A stretch of 64,000 bases of DNA, from NCBI GenBank assembly GCA_029263315.1, contig JAJCXR010000038.1:62001-126000 (forward strand), read 5' to 3'. The stretch comes from Acidobacteriota bacterium. GTDB lineage: Bacteria; Acidobacteriota; Thermoanaerobaculia; Multivoradales; J023. This document shows positions 33,022 through 40,911 of this stretch, piece after piece. The stretch's first letter is position 1. The number at the start of each line of letters is the position of its first letter. A program made the position numbers and the translations under genes. The notes under the pieces were generated by a model. That model was not told where the DNA came from. It made no database searches and saw nothing but the letters and a program-made list of their open reading frames with translations.

Positions 33022-34629
33022 ATGGCAGATAGAGCGTTGAGCTTGGTGGGCTTGTTGGTGATCTTGGGTTTGGCTTACGCCTTCTCCAAGCATCGACATG
33101 CGGTCAATTTCCGAACGACGGCCTGGGGGGTGGGGTTGCAGCTCACCTTTGCGGTGATCATCCTGCGCCATGGGACAGCGTCGTTCATCGGCATGTCCCT
33201 GTTGGCCTTTCTTGTCCTGTTGTACATCGGGCAGCGTCAGTTGGGTGAGCAATGGTCGCTCCTTCAGCTGGCTCCGGGCGCCCTGTTGGCGGGGGGGGCT
33301 GGGGTGGCGGCCACCTACTTCCTCGCCGCCACCGGGCTCACCGGCTACCTGTTGGCCTTGGTCGGTCTGGTCCTGCTGGTGACCCTGAAGCTCGACTTGG
33401 GATCGCTCAGCCGCTGGACGTTTGCGGCGCTGATGGTGCTGGGCTTGGGCCACGTTTGGGGATTGGGGATCGACGGCCAGCAGTTGTTTTCGGCTCTGTC
33501 GGACAAGGTGGCCGCCTTCCTCGCCCTGTCGATCGAGGGTTCCAGGTTCCTTTTCGGAAATCTGGCCGATACCTCGCATTTCTTCCCCGACAGCTCCACC
33601 TGGCCGGGATTCGGCTTTCAGTTCGCTTTCACGGTATTGCCCACCATCATCTTCTTTTCCGCCTTCATGGCGGTGATGTACTACTTGGGAATCGTCCAGG
33701 TGGTGATCGCCGCCATGGCCCGTTTCATGCATTGGACCCTGCAAACCAGCGGCTCGGAGACCATGTCCTGCTCGGCCAACGTGTTCGTAGGGCAAACCGA
33801 GGCGCCGTTTCTCGTCAAACCGTTTTTGGAGCGCATGACCACTTCGGAGCTGCACGCCATCATGGTGGGCGGTTTCGCCACCATCGCCGGCAGTGTGTTA
33901 GCGGGTTATATCCAGATGGGCGTCGACGCCGGTCATCTTTTGGCGGCCAGTGTGATGTCGGCGCCGGCCGCCCTGGTGGTGGCCAAGCTCCTCTATCCGG
34001 AGACCGAGGTCTCGGAAACGGCGGGGGATGTCGAGATGCCGAAGATCGACACCGCCGACAACGTGGTGGAAGCGGCGGCCAACGGCACCACCGACGGCCT
34101 CAAGCTGGCCCTCAATGTGGGCGCCATGCTCATCGCCTTCATCGCCCTCATCGCCTTCCTCGACATGGTCTTGGGTTTTGGTGACCGGATCATCGACGGT
34201 GGCTGGCTGAGTCGCCAGCAGATCCCAGGCAGCACGGAATATGATGGCTACTTTCCGGGCAGCATGAAAACCCTTTTCGGAACTCTGCTGGCGCCGCTGG
34301 CCTTCGTCATGGGGGTGCCCTGGGTGGATTCCGCGGCGGTGGGCAACCTGCTCGGCATCAAATTGACGGTCAACGAGTTCGTCTCCTACGGCGTGCTCTC
34401 GGAATACATCAAGGAAGGTTCCTTGCAACCCCGTTCTGTGATCATCGCCACCTATGCCCTGTGCGGTTTCGCCAACTTCTCGTCCATCGGTATCCAGATC
34501 GGCGGCCTGGGTGCCCTGGTGCCGAGCCTGCGTTCCAAATTGTCGAAGATCGGAGTCCGGGCCATGCTCGGCGGCGCCATGGCCTCGTTCATGACCGCCA
34601 CCATCGCCGGCTTTCTGCTCGACTCCTGA
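33022..34629 (+). CDS. nupC: concentrative nucleoside transporter (NupC/CNT family)
   Basis: A 535-residue polytopic membrane protein. The CNT signature is strong: SGSETMSCSANVFVGQTEAP with the Gln/Glu substrate residues, MTTSELHAIMVGGFATIAGSV and the second repeat NEFVSYGVLSEYI plus CGFANFSSIGIQIGGLGALVP. CNT proteins import nucleosides coupled to Na+ or H+. It is longer than E. coli NupC (about 400 residues) because of extra N-terminal helices and a linker before the second half. ATG 33022 follows TAGGAGCTCGGAAT. It is followed on the same strand by a ROK-family gene. Confidence 0.95.
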   Translation: MADRALSLVGLLVILGLAYAFSKHRHAVNFRTTAWGVGLQLTFAVIILRHGTASFIGMSLLAFLVLLYIGQRQLGEQWSLLQLAPGALLAGGAGVAATYFLAATGLTGYLLALVGLVLLVTLKLDLGSLSRWTFAALMVLGLGHVWGLGIDGQQLFSALSDKVAAFLALSIEGSRFLFGNLADTSHFFPDSSTWPGFGFQFAFTVLPTIIFFSAFMAVMYYLGIVQVVIAAMARFMHWTLQTSGSETMSCSANVFVGQTEAPFLVKPFLERMTTSELHAIMVGGFATIAGSVLAGYIQMGVDAGHLLAASVMSAPAALVVAKLLYPETEVSETAGDVEMPKIDTADNVVEAAANGTTDGLKLALNVGAMLIAFIALIAFLDMVLGFGDRIIDGGWLSRQQIPGSTEYDGYFPGSMKTLFGTLLAPLAFVMGVPWVDSAAVGNLLGIKLTVNEFVSYGVLSEYIKEGSLQPRSVIIATYALCGFANFSSIGIQIGGLGALVPSLRSKLSKIGVRAMLGGAMASFMTATIAGFLLDS

Positions 34630-34650
34630 TCCTCTTTCGAGGCTGACGGG

Positions 34651-35709
34651 GTGTCGAACAACGTCGAAGAGGCTGCTCCCGGCCATCGCCTGGGGGTAGA
34701 TGTCGGAGGCACCAAGATCGCCGCCGGTTTGGTGGACGGGACGGGACGCATAGTGGCGCGGCAGCGTCTGGCTTCTTCGGTCGACGAGTCGGCGGAAGCG
34801 CTGACCGAGCGCCTGTTGGACTTGCTCCAGACCCTTTGCGACACATCGAAGCTACCCATTCAAGAAGTGAGCGGCGCCGCCTTGGGATTTCCCGGCGACT
34901 TCGACGGGGCCAGCGGTGCTTTGCGCACTTGCCCCAACTTGCCGTTGTTGGTGGGCAGTCGGCCCGCCGCCCTCTTCGCCGCCGCTTGTCGGCGTCGCTG
35001 GCATCTCGATCTGCCGGTGGCGGCGGACAACGATACCGTCGTGGCGGTGCTCGGCGAAGCCCACTTCGGCGCCGGACGCGGTGTCCGGCGTCTGCTCTAC
35101 GTGACGGTGAGCACCGGCGTCGGCGGGGCCCGTTACGACGGCCAAAGGTGCGTCAACCTCGAGCCGGGATTGCGACTCTTTCCGTCGCCGGAGTCGCCCG
35201 ATCGCTGCTTGGAGGAGCTTGCCGGGGGTGCCCATCTGGCCCGGCGGGCCCGTCGTCAGCTACGGCGTTGGGCCCAGTCCCTCGGCCAAGACGGCCTGGG
35301 GCGTCGTACCTCGGTGTTGCGTCATCCCGAGCTCCTCAGCGGTTCTCTGGAGGAACGCCTGGGGCGCCTGACCGCCCGTCACCTGGGGGCGGCAGCGGCG
35401 GCAGGTGATGCCTGGAGCCGTGGCCTCTTTTGGGCGGCCGCCGAGCATGTGGCGGCCGCCTTGAGCCTGTTGCTCGATGAGGGCTGGGGCGAGCAGCGCA
35501 TCGTCGTCGGCGGCGCGATCGCCCAGCGAGTGGACGGTTTTCTGCCCCGTGTGCGACAGGGTCTGCGTCGCCGACAGGCGAGCCCCGAGGCCACCGAAAG
35601 CCGCCGACGTTTCCCGGCGGAGGAGTTGGTGGCGGCCGGTTTGGGGGAGGAGCGAGGCATTCTCGGGGCGGTGTTGCTGCTTTCCGGTGGTGGATCGCTC
35701 GTCACCTGA
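34651..35709 (+). CDS. ROK-family protein (glucokinase-like) lacking the zinc motif
   Basis: A 352-residue protein starting with GTG. The ASKHA phosphate loop is intact (RLGVDVGGTKIAAGLVDG), the catalytic Asp lies in VAADNDTVVAVLGEAHFGAG, and YVTVSTGVGGARYDGQRC is the second ATP-binding element. Bacterial ROK sugar kinases normally have a CxCGxxGCxE zinc motif after this; here that region reads SPESPDRCLEELAGG with only one Cys, so the metal site is lost. It has no helix-turn-helix, so it is more likely a kinase than a repressor. Its position behind a nucleoside transporter hints at a sugar or nucleoside substrate, but that is inference. Confidence 0.85.
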   Translation: MSNNVEEAAPGHRLGVDVGGTKIAAGLVDGTGRIVARQRLASSVDESAEALTERLLDLLQTLCDTSKLPIQEVSGAALGFPGDFDGASGALRTCPNLPLLVGSRPAALFAAACRRRWHLDLPVAADNDTVVAVLGEAHFGAGRGVRRLLYVTVSTGVGGARYDGQRCVNLEPGLRLFPSPESPDRCLEELAGGAHLARRARRQLRRWAQSLGQDGLGRRTSVLRHPELLSGSLEERLGRLTARHLGAAAAAGDAWSRGLFWAAAEHVAAALSLLLDEGWGEQRIVVGGAIAQRVDGFLPRVRQGLRRRQASPEATESRRRFPAEELVAAGLGEERGILGAVLLLSGGGSLVT

Positions 35710-35733
35710 GAAGCCGCCCTATAAGATCCTCCA

Positions 35734-37287
35734 ATGAGCATTGATACCCAACCCCCCGGGCTGAAGAATCCCCCCGACGCCGTCATGGGCAGAGCCCTTG
35801 GGCCGCTGATGTTGATCTTGGGTCTGTGGGGCGCACCGGCCCTGACCCCGGTCGCCGTCGCCGAGGCCCCACCGACAACCGCCACGGCGTCGGCTTCGGT
35901 TTTTGATCCCCGGGCCGCTCGACAGCAGGCGATGGTGGGTTTTGGCCACCTCCGTCAACAGGACTATGGGAAGGCCCATGCGGCCCTTTCGGCGGCCTTT
36001 GAGCAATGGCCCAATCATCCCCAGATCGCCTATGGGCTGGCCCTCAGCGAGACCGCCTTGGGGCATCTGGACGCTGCCTTGGAGCGGCTTCGGCAGATGA
36101 CGAGCCAGGGCTACGCCTTGCCGGTGGAGGGCGAGGACGGTTTCGACGCCTTGCGCCAGTCGGCGGCGTTCGCCGACCTGCTCGAGGAGCTCGAGGCTCT
36201 GGCGACTGAGTCCTTGGGACACAGCGAGCAAGTCTTCGCCTTGGCGGAGCCCGATTTGATCCCTGAGGCGGTGGTCTTCGACCCGCAAAGCGGAGACTAT
36301 TTCGTCAGCAGCGTACATCGCCGCAAGATCCTGCGACGCCATGCCGACGGTCGCGTCGATACCTTTGCCGAAAAGGATTTATGGGCCGTCTCGGGCCTGG
36401 CCGTCGACAGTCGGCAGCGCCTTCTTTGGGCGGCCTCCAGCGCCATGCCCAATATGCAGGGCTACCGGCCGGAGGACGACGGCAACACGGCGTTGGTGGC
36501 TTTTGATCTCGATTCGGGAGTTGAGCAGTGGCGTTTCGAGAGCCGCCAGCCGGGCCATCGTTTAGCGGACTTGACCGTCGCCCCGGACGGCACCGTCTAT
36601 GTCTCGGACGGCGCCGAAGGCATCGGCAGGATCTGGCGAACAGTCACCAGCTCGGGTGATGAAGGCGAGGTTTGGCGCCGTCGCCTACCGGCCCCCGCGC
36701 CGCCGTCGGCCTCGCCGCAGCAGACTATAGGGGACGCCGATCCGGCGAGCCCCCGGCAAACGCCGGTCGGCCTCGAGCTGATCTCGCCGCCGGATTCCTT
36801 GCGCTCACCCCAAGGCCTGGCCCTGTCGGCCGACGGTGGCCACCTCTTCGTCGCCGACTACAGCTACGGTTTGTTGGCCTGTGAGCTGGCCACCGGTGAG
36901 TGGTTCCATTTTGCCGAGCCGCCTGGGGTCGCTCTGCTCGGCATCGACGGCCTCAACATTTTTGGGAACGATCTCGTTGCCATTCAAAACGGCGTACAAC
37001 CCCAACGTATCCTCCGTCTACGGCCGGATCTGAGAAGCCGGCGAATCGTAGCCAGCAAGATCCTGGCGATGCATCTCCCGCCCTGGAGCGAGCCGACCTT
37101 GGGCACCGTCGTCGGCGACGACTTCATCTATGTCGGCAACAGTCAATGGGATCGCTTCGATGCCGATGGCCGGTTGCCGTCGGTCGAGGAGCTGGCTCCT
37201 CCGAGCATCCAGCGCTTGCAGCTCGGAGGATGGGCGATTCCCTCGATGTCGAGCCGGCCGGCGGGCTCCGGCGGAGAGGGGCCCTGA
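35734..37287 (+). CDS. secreted TPR plus SMP-30/NHL-like beta-propeller protein
   Basis: A 517-residue protein. A hydrophobic segment (ALGPLMLILGLWGAPAL) is a probable signal peptide. Residues ~60-130 form a TPR pair (GFGHLRQQDYGKAHAALSAAF, GLALSETALGHLDAALERL). From ~165 onward repeated blades of the SMP-30/NHL type appear: AVVFDPQSGDYFVSSVHRRKI, GLAVDSRQRLLWAASS, DLTVAPDGTVYVSDG, GLALSADGGHLFVADY. The fold suggests a lactonase-like or binding role, but catalytic metal residues cannot be assigned by eye. It is followed within 3 bases by an acetyltransferase gene. Confidence 0.8.
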   Translation: MSIDTQPPGLKNPPDAVMGRALGPLMLILGLWGAPALTPVAVAEAPPTTATASASVFDPRAARQQAMVGFGHLRQQDYGKAHAALSAAFEQWPNHPQIAYGLALSETALGHLDAALERLRQMTSQGYALPVEGEDGFDALRQSAAFADLLEELEALATESLGHSEQVFALAEPDLIPEAVVFDPQSGDYFVSSVHRRKILRRHADGRVDTFAEKDLWAVSGLAVDSRQRLLWAASSAMPNMQGYRPEDDGNTALVAFDLDSGVEQWRFESRQPGHRLADLTVAPDGTVYVSDGAEGIGRIWRTVTSSGDEGEVWRRRLPAPAPPSASPQQTIGDADPASPRQTPVGLELISPPDSLRSPQGLALSADGGHLFVADYSYGLLACELATGEWFHFAEPPGVALLGIDGLNIFGNDLVAIQNGVQPQRILRLRPDLRSRRIVASKILAMHLPPWSEPTLGTVVGDDFIYVGNSQWDRFDADGRLPSVEELAPPSIQRLQLGGWAIPSMSSRPAGSGGEGP

Positions 37288-37289
37288 CC

Positions 37290-37757
37290 ATGGGAGAGCA
37301 TCTGGCGGAATCTGTCGAGCTCATTCCGGCCGCCGCGACCCGTGGTCTGCGACACCGGGTGCTGCGTCCCGATCAAGATAAGTCGGCCTGTATCTATCCC
37401 CTCGATGAGGCCCCCACCAGCGCCCATTTCGGCGCCTTTCGCAATCGTACCCTGGTGGGAATCGCCTCCCTCTTTCAAGAGCCGCAACCGGAAGCCACCG
37501 AAACCCTGGCACCGCATGAAGACTGGCGTCTGCGGGGCATGGCGACCGATCCCGCAGCCCGCGGCGAGGGTTATGGAGGTGCTTTGTTGCGAGCTTGTTT
37601 GAAACAGGTCGAGTCCTTCGGAGGTCGACGCCTGTGGTGCAATGGGCGGGTCGATGTCTGGGGCTTCTACCGTCACCATGGCTTTCAACGGGTCGGGGAC
37701 AGCTTTGATTTGCCGGGGCTCGGACCGCATTATGTGATGCAGATTTGGTTGAGCTGA
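37290..37757 (+). CDS. GNAT-family N-acetyltransferase
   Basis: A 155-residue protein. The GNAT acetyl-CoA loop is RGMATDPAARGEGYGGALLRAC (Q/R-x-x-G-x-G/A), followed by LWCNGRVDVWGFYRHHGFQRVGD, the usual beta-5/alpha-4 segment. It resembles predicted ElaA/YitI-type small-molecule acetyltransferases (early segment RGLRHRVLRPDQDKSACIYPLD). ATG 37290 has GGAGAGG upstream; the frame runs back to 36900 inside the previous gene. Gene order suggests co-transcription with the propeller protein. Substrate unknown. Confidence 0.9.
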   Translation: MGEHLAESVELIPAAATRGLRHRVLRPDQDKSACIYPLDEAPTSAHFGAFRNRTLVGIASLFQEPQPEATETLAPHEDWRLRGMATDPAARGEGYGGALLRACLKQVESFGGRRLWCNGRVDVWGFYRHHGFQRVGDSFDLPGLGPHYVMQIWLS

Positions 37758-37765
37758 CGACTGCG

Positions 37766-37779
37766 ATTTGGCGCCAAAT
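37766..37779. promoter_or_regulatory. 14-base perfect palindrome, possible operator
   Basis: ATTTGGCGCCAAAT is a perfect dyad in the short gap between the acetyltransferase stop and the zinc-finger/repeat protein start, about 75 bases upstream of the latter. It has operator-like symmetry, but I know no matching regulator. Confidence 0.35.
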
Positions 37780-37854
37780 TCTCTGACGCTAACCCCTATG
37801 CCGCGGGATCCAGGTCTATTCAAGGTGTGACCTTTAGGCATAGGAGAAATCGCC

Positions 37855-39228
37855 ATGCAATGTATCCATCATCCAGACCTCGCCGCGGAAGCCATTTGTA
37901 CGCGCTGTGATCAACCCCTGTGCGGCGCCTGCGTCGAAGAACGGAAGGGGCGTAACTTCTGTGCTTCCTGCGCCCAATTTCTGGACCGCCGAGCGGCACA
38001 GCGCAGCACCGGCAGCATTCCGACGGTGGGGGCGCCGCCGGGTTCCCGTGCCGCGCCGCCGCCGCCTACGTCTTCCGTCGCGCCGCCGCCACCTACGTCT
38101 TCCGTCGTGCCGCCGCCACCTACGTCTTCCGTCGCACCAGCGCCTGCCGCACCAGCGCTTGCCATACCTCCACCGCCCGCCGCCACACCTCCTTCGCCGC
38201 CGGTCACCACTGCGCCTTTGACCTCTCCAGGGCCCGCCTCCGCGACCCCATCGGCACCCTATCTCGGGCCGCCGGTAGGACAATTGCAGGATGCAGGAGC
38301 TCCGCCGCCATGGTTTGGCGACGACGAGATCATTCCCCTCAAAGAAGAGGTGGAGCCGGCGTCGGCCGGTCCGCGGCCCGAGGTGGCAGAGCTGTCGGCT
38401 GGCGGAGTGGGCGGTGCCCCGCCGCCGCCGATGGGCCAGGGCCCGGGGTCGGCCGATGATCCGCCGAGCGATGATCCGCCGAGCGATGTCTACCAAGGAG
38501 ATGTCTACCAAGGAGATGTCTACCAGGGAGATGTCTACCAGGGAGAGGTCTACCAAGGTGAGGAAGCGCCAGCGGGGGGCTCCGATGATCTGGCCTCGGC
38601 CCACGGGGAGCCGCACGGGGTACCGCTGCGGGGTTTGCTCTTCGGTATTTTTGCCGGCACAGCGGCTGCGTCGCTTTGGTACGGATTGACCGTCGCTACC
38701 GGCTGGCAACTGGGGTTGGTGTCGTGGATCATCGGCATTGGCGTTGGCGTCGGCGTGGTGGCGGGCACCGGCCGGGGCGGCACCGACAGCGCCCTCATCG
38801 CCGCTTCGATCACCGCCTTGGCACTGCTGATGGGTGAGTTCCAGATCGCCAAGTACTACGAAGCCGAGGAGGAAGCGATCTACCAGCAGGCGGAGACCGT
38901 CGCACGGGACGGTGATTACAACGACGAAGAAGTCGCCATCCTGGCCGGCATGACCGCCGAAGACTTTGCCGCCCTATCGAACAACGAGAAGGAGCTTTTG
39001 CGCACCTTGGTGCTGATGACGGACGAAGACTATGCCGACTACGATGATCCCTACGACGATTCAGAGCTCAGCGACACCGACCTCGAGGATCTGGCTTGGC
39101 AGAACGAGACCCTGACCTTTGGTTTCTTCCTCGGCCACTTACGTCTCTACTTGGGATGGAAGGGCATCATCATCTGGCTGGTGGGCGTCGGCGCAGCTTT
39201 CCGCATCGGAGCGGGCAAGACCGCCTGA
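37855..39228 (+). CDS. membrane protein with N-terminal zinc-ribbon/B-box-like motif and repeats
   Basis: A 457-residue protein. Residues 1-45 carry a B-box-like Cys/His cluster (CIHHPDLAAEAICTRCDQPLC, then CVEERKGRNFCASC). A Pro-rich linker follows with three PPPPTSSVA/V repeats, then five DVYQG/EVYQG repeats near residues 211-235. The C-terminal half has three membrane helices (GLLFGIFAGTAAASLWYGL, LGLVSWIIGIGVGVGVVAG, ALIAASITALALLMGEF) and a highly acidic segment (DDPYDDSELSDTDLEDL). ATG 37855 follows AGGAGA. Similar B-box plus membrane proteins occur in several bacteria without known function. Metal binding is inferred only from Cys/His spacing. Confidence 0.75.
   Translation: MQCIHHPDLAAEAICTRCDQPLCGACVEERKGRNFCASCAQFLDRRAAQRSTGSIPTVGAPPGSRAAPPPPTSSVAPPPPTSSVVPPPPTSSVAPAPAAPALAIPPPPAATPPSPPVTTAPLTSPGPASATPSAPYLGPPVGQLQDAGAPPPWFGDDEIIPLKEEVEPASAGPRPEVAELSAGGVGGAPPPPMGQGPGSADDPPSDDPPSDVYQGDVYQGDVYQGDVYQGEVYQGEEAPAGGSDDLASAHGEPHGVPLRGLLFGIFAGTAAASLWYGLTVATGWQLGLVSWIIGIGVGVGVVAGTGRGGTDSALIAASITALALLMGEFQIAKYYEAEEEAIYQQAETVARDGDYNDEEVAILAGMTAEDFAALSNNEKELLRTLVLMTDEDYADYDDPYDDSELSDTDLEDLAWQNETLTFGFFLGHLRLYLGWKGIIIWLVGVGAAFRIGAGKTA
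38054..38134 (+). repeat. 27-base tandem repeat (x3)
   Basis: Three near-identical 27-base units encode P-P-P-P-T-S-S-V-A/V. In-frame unit length and near-identity indicate slippage-driven expansion of a disordered linker. Confidence 0.85.
38485..38559 (+). repeat. 15-base tandem repeat (x5) encoding DVYQG
   Basis: Five in-frame copies of gatgtctaccaagga (variants cagg, gaggtc) encode DVYQG DVYQG DVYQG DVYQG EVYQG. The Tyr is regularly spaced every five residues in an acidic background. Confidence 0.9.
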
Positions 39229-39292
39229 TGGGGGCCTGATACCATATGGAAAACCTTCGACGGATCGTTCGACAAACTAGGGAGTGGTTGCC

Positions 39293-39505
39293 ATGAACAA
39301 GACTTACAAGATGATCGCCTTGGTGGGTGTGTCCTCCGAATCCTTCGAGGACGCTCTGCAGAGCGCCTTGGCCGAGGCTGCCAAGACGGTACGTTTCCTC
39401 AGCTGGTTCGAGGTTGTCGAGCAACGGGGTCGCATCGAGGACGGCGAGGTGGTGGAGTACCAGACCAAGATCCAGGTGGGGTTCCGGGTTGGGGGAGCTG
39501 AGTAG
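39293..39505 (+). CDS. dodecin (flavin-storage protein)
   Basis: A 70-residue protein matching the dodecin family across its length: KMIALVGVSSESFEDALQSA, LAEAAKTVRFLSWFEVVEQ and GRIEDGEVVEYQTKIQVGFRV. The flavin-stacking Trp in SWFEVVEQ and the following Gln are conserved. Dodecins form hollow 12-mers that bind riboflavin/FMN or CoA and buffer free flavins. ATG 39293 follows AGGGAG; an in-frame start at 39284 adds only three residues. It is probably a single-gene transcript. Confidence 0.95.
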   Translation: MNKTYKMIALVGVSSESFEDALQSALAEAAKTVRFLSWFEVVEQRGRIEDGEVVEYQTKIQVGFRVGGAE

Positions 39506-39728
39506 CTACTAACACCCAGCACAACGTTGTTGGACGAAGATCAAGCAAGCGCACTAGGCCGAGTGATCTGTTTTGCCGATGAAGCTCGCGTTATACAGTA
39601 GATCCTCAGAATTTCTGGGTGGGCACCTGCAGGAACCTAACAAGGGCCTCCTTTGTTTGGGGGCCAAGGCAACTGCAGAGGTACACGTGGTCGTAGCAAG
39701 ATCTGAGCGGAGAGATCAGAGGTAACAT

Positions 39729-40469
39729 TTGGCCGACATACAAGACGACAACAAAATGCGTACCATTGTCCTGAATGGCCTATTCTTGGTTCTCGCTGCA
39801 GTGGCGGGAGGCTTGGTTGCCAAATGGAATCTCTCGGACGAGTTAGTACCTCCGGACGCAACAGAAGTTGTAAAGAGCTTGAGGACTGAGTCACTGCTCT
39901 TGAAATGCAAATATGAAGGGCTAGAGGAAGACCGAGAGCTTGAGAGCGTTGTCATCAATGAGATTAGAGGAGCGGCGCCAAAGGTGGCTGGCCAATTGCT
40001 GGGAATCTCGGACGCCAATCTTGAAGAGAATTTTCAGATTGTCAAGTATGGCTATGCTGGAATGTTACATGTGCTGGCGGGGCAAGTTGCATCAGAAAAC
40101 GATGAGATCGCCGAAAGAGCTCGTAACGCGACTAACGCACTTGAGAAGTGTGTTAGTCGAATTCTGGACGTCAGGCAGAAAGCAGATGGAGGTGACAGTT
40201 ATTATTCGGAGCTTCTAAACTGGATTGAGAAGAATGATGTGGAAGATTGGGTCCATTACAACCGGGCGCTTTCAGAAGCCCTTGCTGCCAAGGTGACACC
40301 AGGCACTCCATGGGCCTTGATTGAAGACCGCCTAGATGTAGTTGGTAGAGTCTACCTGGAGCGGTATCCAATCGAACGAAATCCAACGTTAGCCAGAGCA
40401 TGTCAAGAGTTATCGGGCGCCGAGGCTAGCAACTACTGCAAGAGATTTTATGATGACCAAACTCAATAA
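39729..40469 (+). CDS. hypothetical membrane-anchored protein in a lower-GC islet
   Basis: Up to 246 residues; TTG at 39729 has an AGAGGT site upstream, while ATG at 39756 (MRTIVLNGLFLV) is the alternative. A membrane helix (IVLNGLFLVLAAVAGGLVAKW) is followed by a helical acidic domain with no family I recognise (LLKCKYEGLEEDRELESVVI, RARNATNALEKCVSRILDV). Base composition is visibly more AT-rich than flanking genes and codons ending in A/T are common, suggesting recent acquisition. It overlaps the next small gene by 20 bases. Confidence 0.65.
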   Translation: MADIQDDNKMRTIVLNGLFLVLAAVAGGLVAKWNLSDELVPPDATEVVKSLRTESLLLKCKYEGLEEDRELESVVINEIRGAAPKVAGQLLGISDANLEENFQIVKYGYAGMLHVLAGQVASENDEIAERARNATNALEKCVSRILDVRQKADGGDSYYSELLNWIEKNDVEDWVHYNRALSEALAAKVTPGTPWALIEDRLDVVGRVYLERYPIERNPTLARACQELSGAEASNYCKRFYDDQTQ

Positions 40470-40755
40470 GTGCCTCTTTCTAATATTCGTATTGGCGATT
40501 GCTTGCATTGCTTCGGGTGGAAGCATCCAAGCTCAACTCATTCCTGGAACGGCGGAGGAATTCTCGAATGGCTCCCCAAGCCAAGATGGAATAGAAGACT
40601 TTGGTGCTGCTCTCTCTCAAGATTCGGAGTCAGAGAAAGACTTGCCAGATCACAACAAGGACCCTGATCCGCCCGTCACAGACCCGCCAAGTCGTCCTCC
40701 ATCAGATGATTCTTTCCTTGGCCACTTCTTAGCGATCATTCTCTCCGTATTCTGA
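40450..40755 (+). CDS. small secreted hypothetical protein
   Basis: A 101-residue protein with a clear signal peptide (KCLFLIFVLAIACIASGGSIQA) and a short acidic, Pro/Ser/Asp-rich mature part (DHNKDPDPPVTDPPSRPPSD) ending in a hydrophobic segment (LGHFLAIILSVF) that could anchor it. Its start lies inside the preceding gene, so the two are probably one transcriptional unit. Composition is AT-richer than the neighbourhood. No homology is recognised. Confidence 0.6.
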   Translation: MMTKLNKCLFLIFVLAIACIASGGSIQAQLIPGTAEEFSNGSPSQDGIEDFGAALSQDSESEKDLPDHNKDPDPPVTDPPSRPPSDDSFLGHFLAIILSVF

Positions 40756-40911
40756 TTTCGATCCTCAGACCAGGAGCTGAAAGACTATTCAGATCTAAGC
40801 CTGTACTGCGTCGATGCGGACGGGCTTTGGGTCTCGCTTGTGGATTGATCCGATTCAATCGCGGTCTGATCTCAGAGGGCCTACCTTCCTACCTCCAAAG
40901 TTGTAAGCGGA

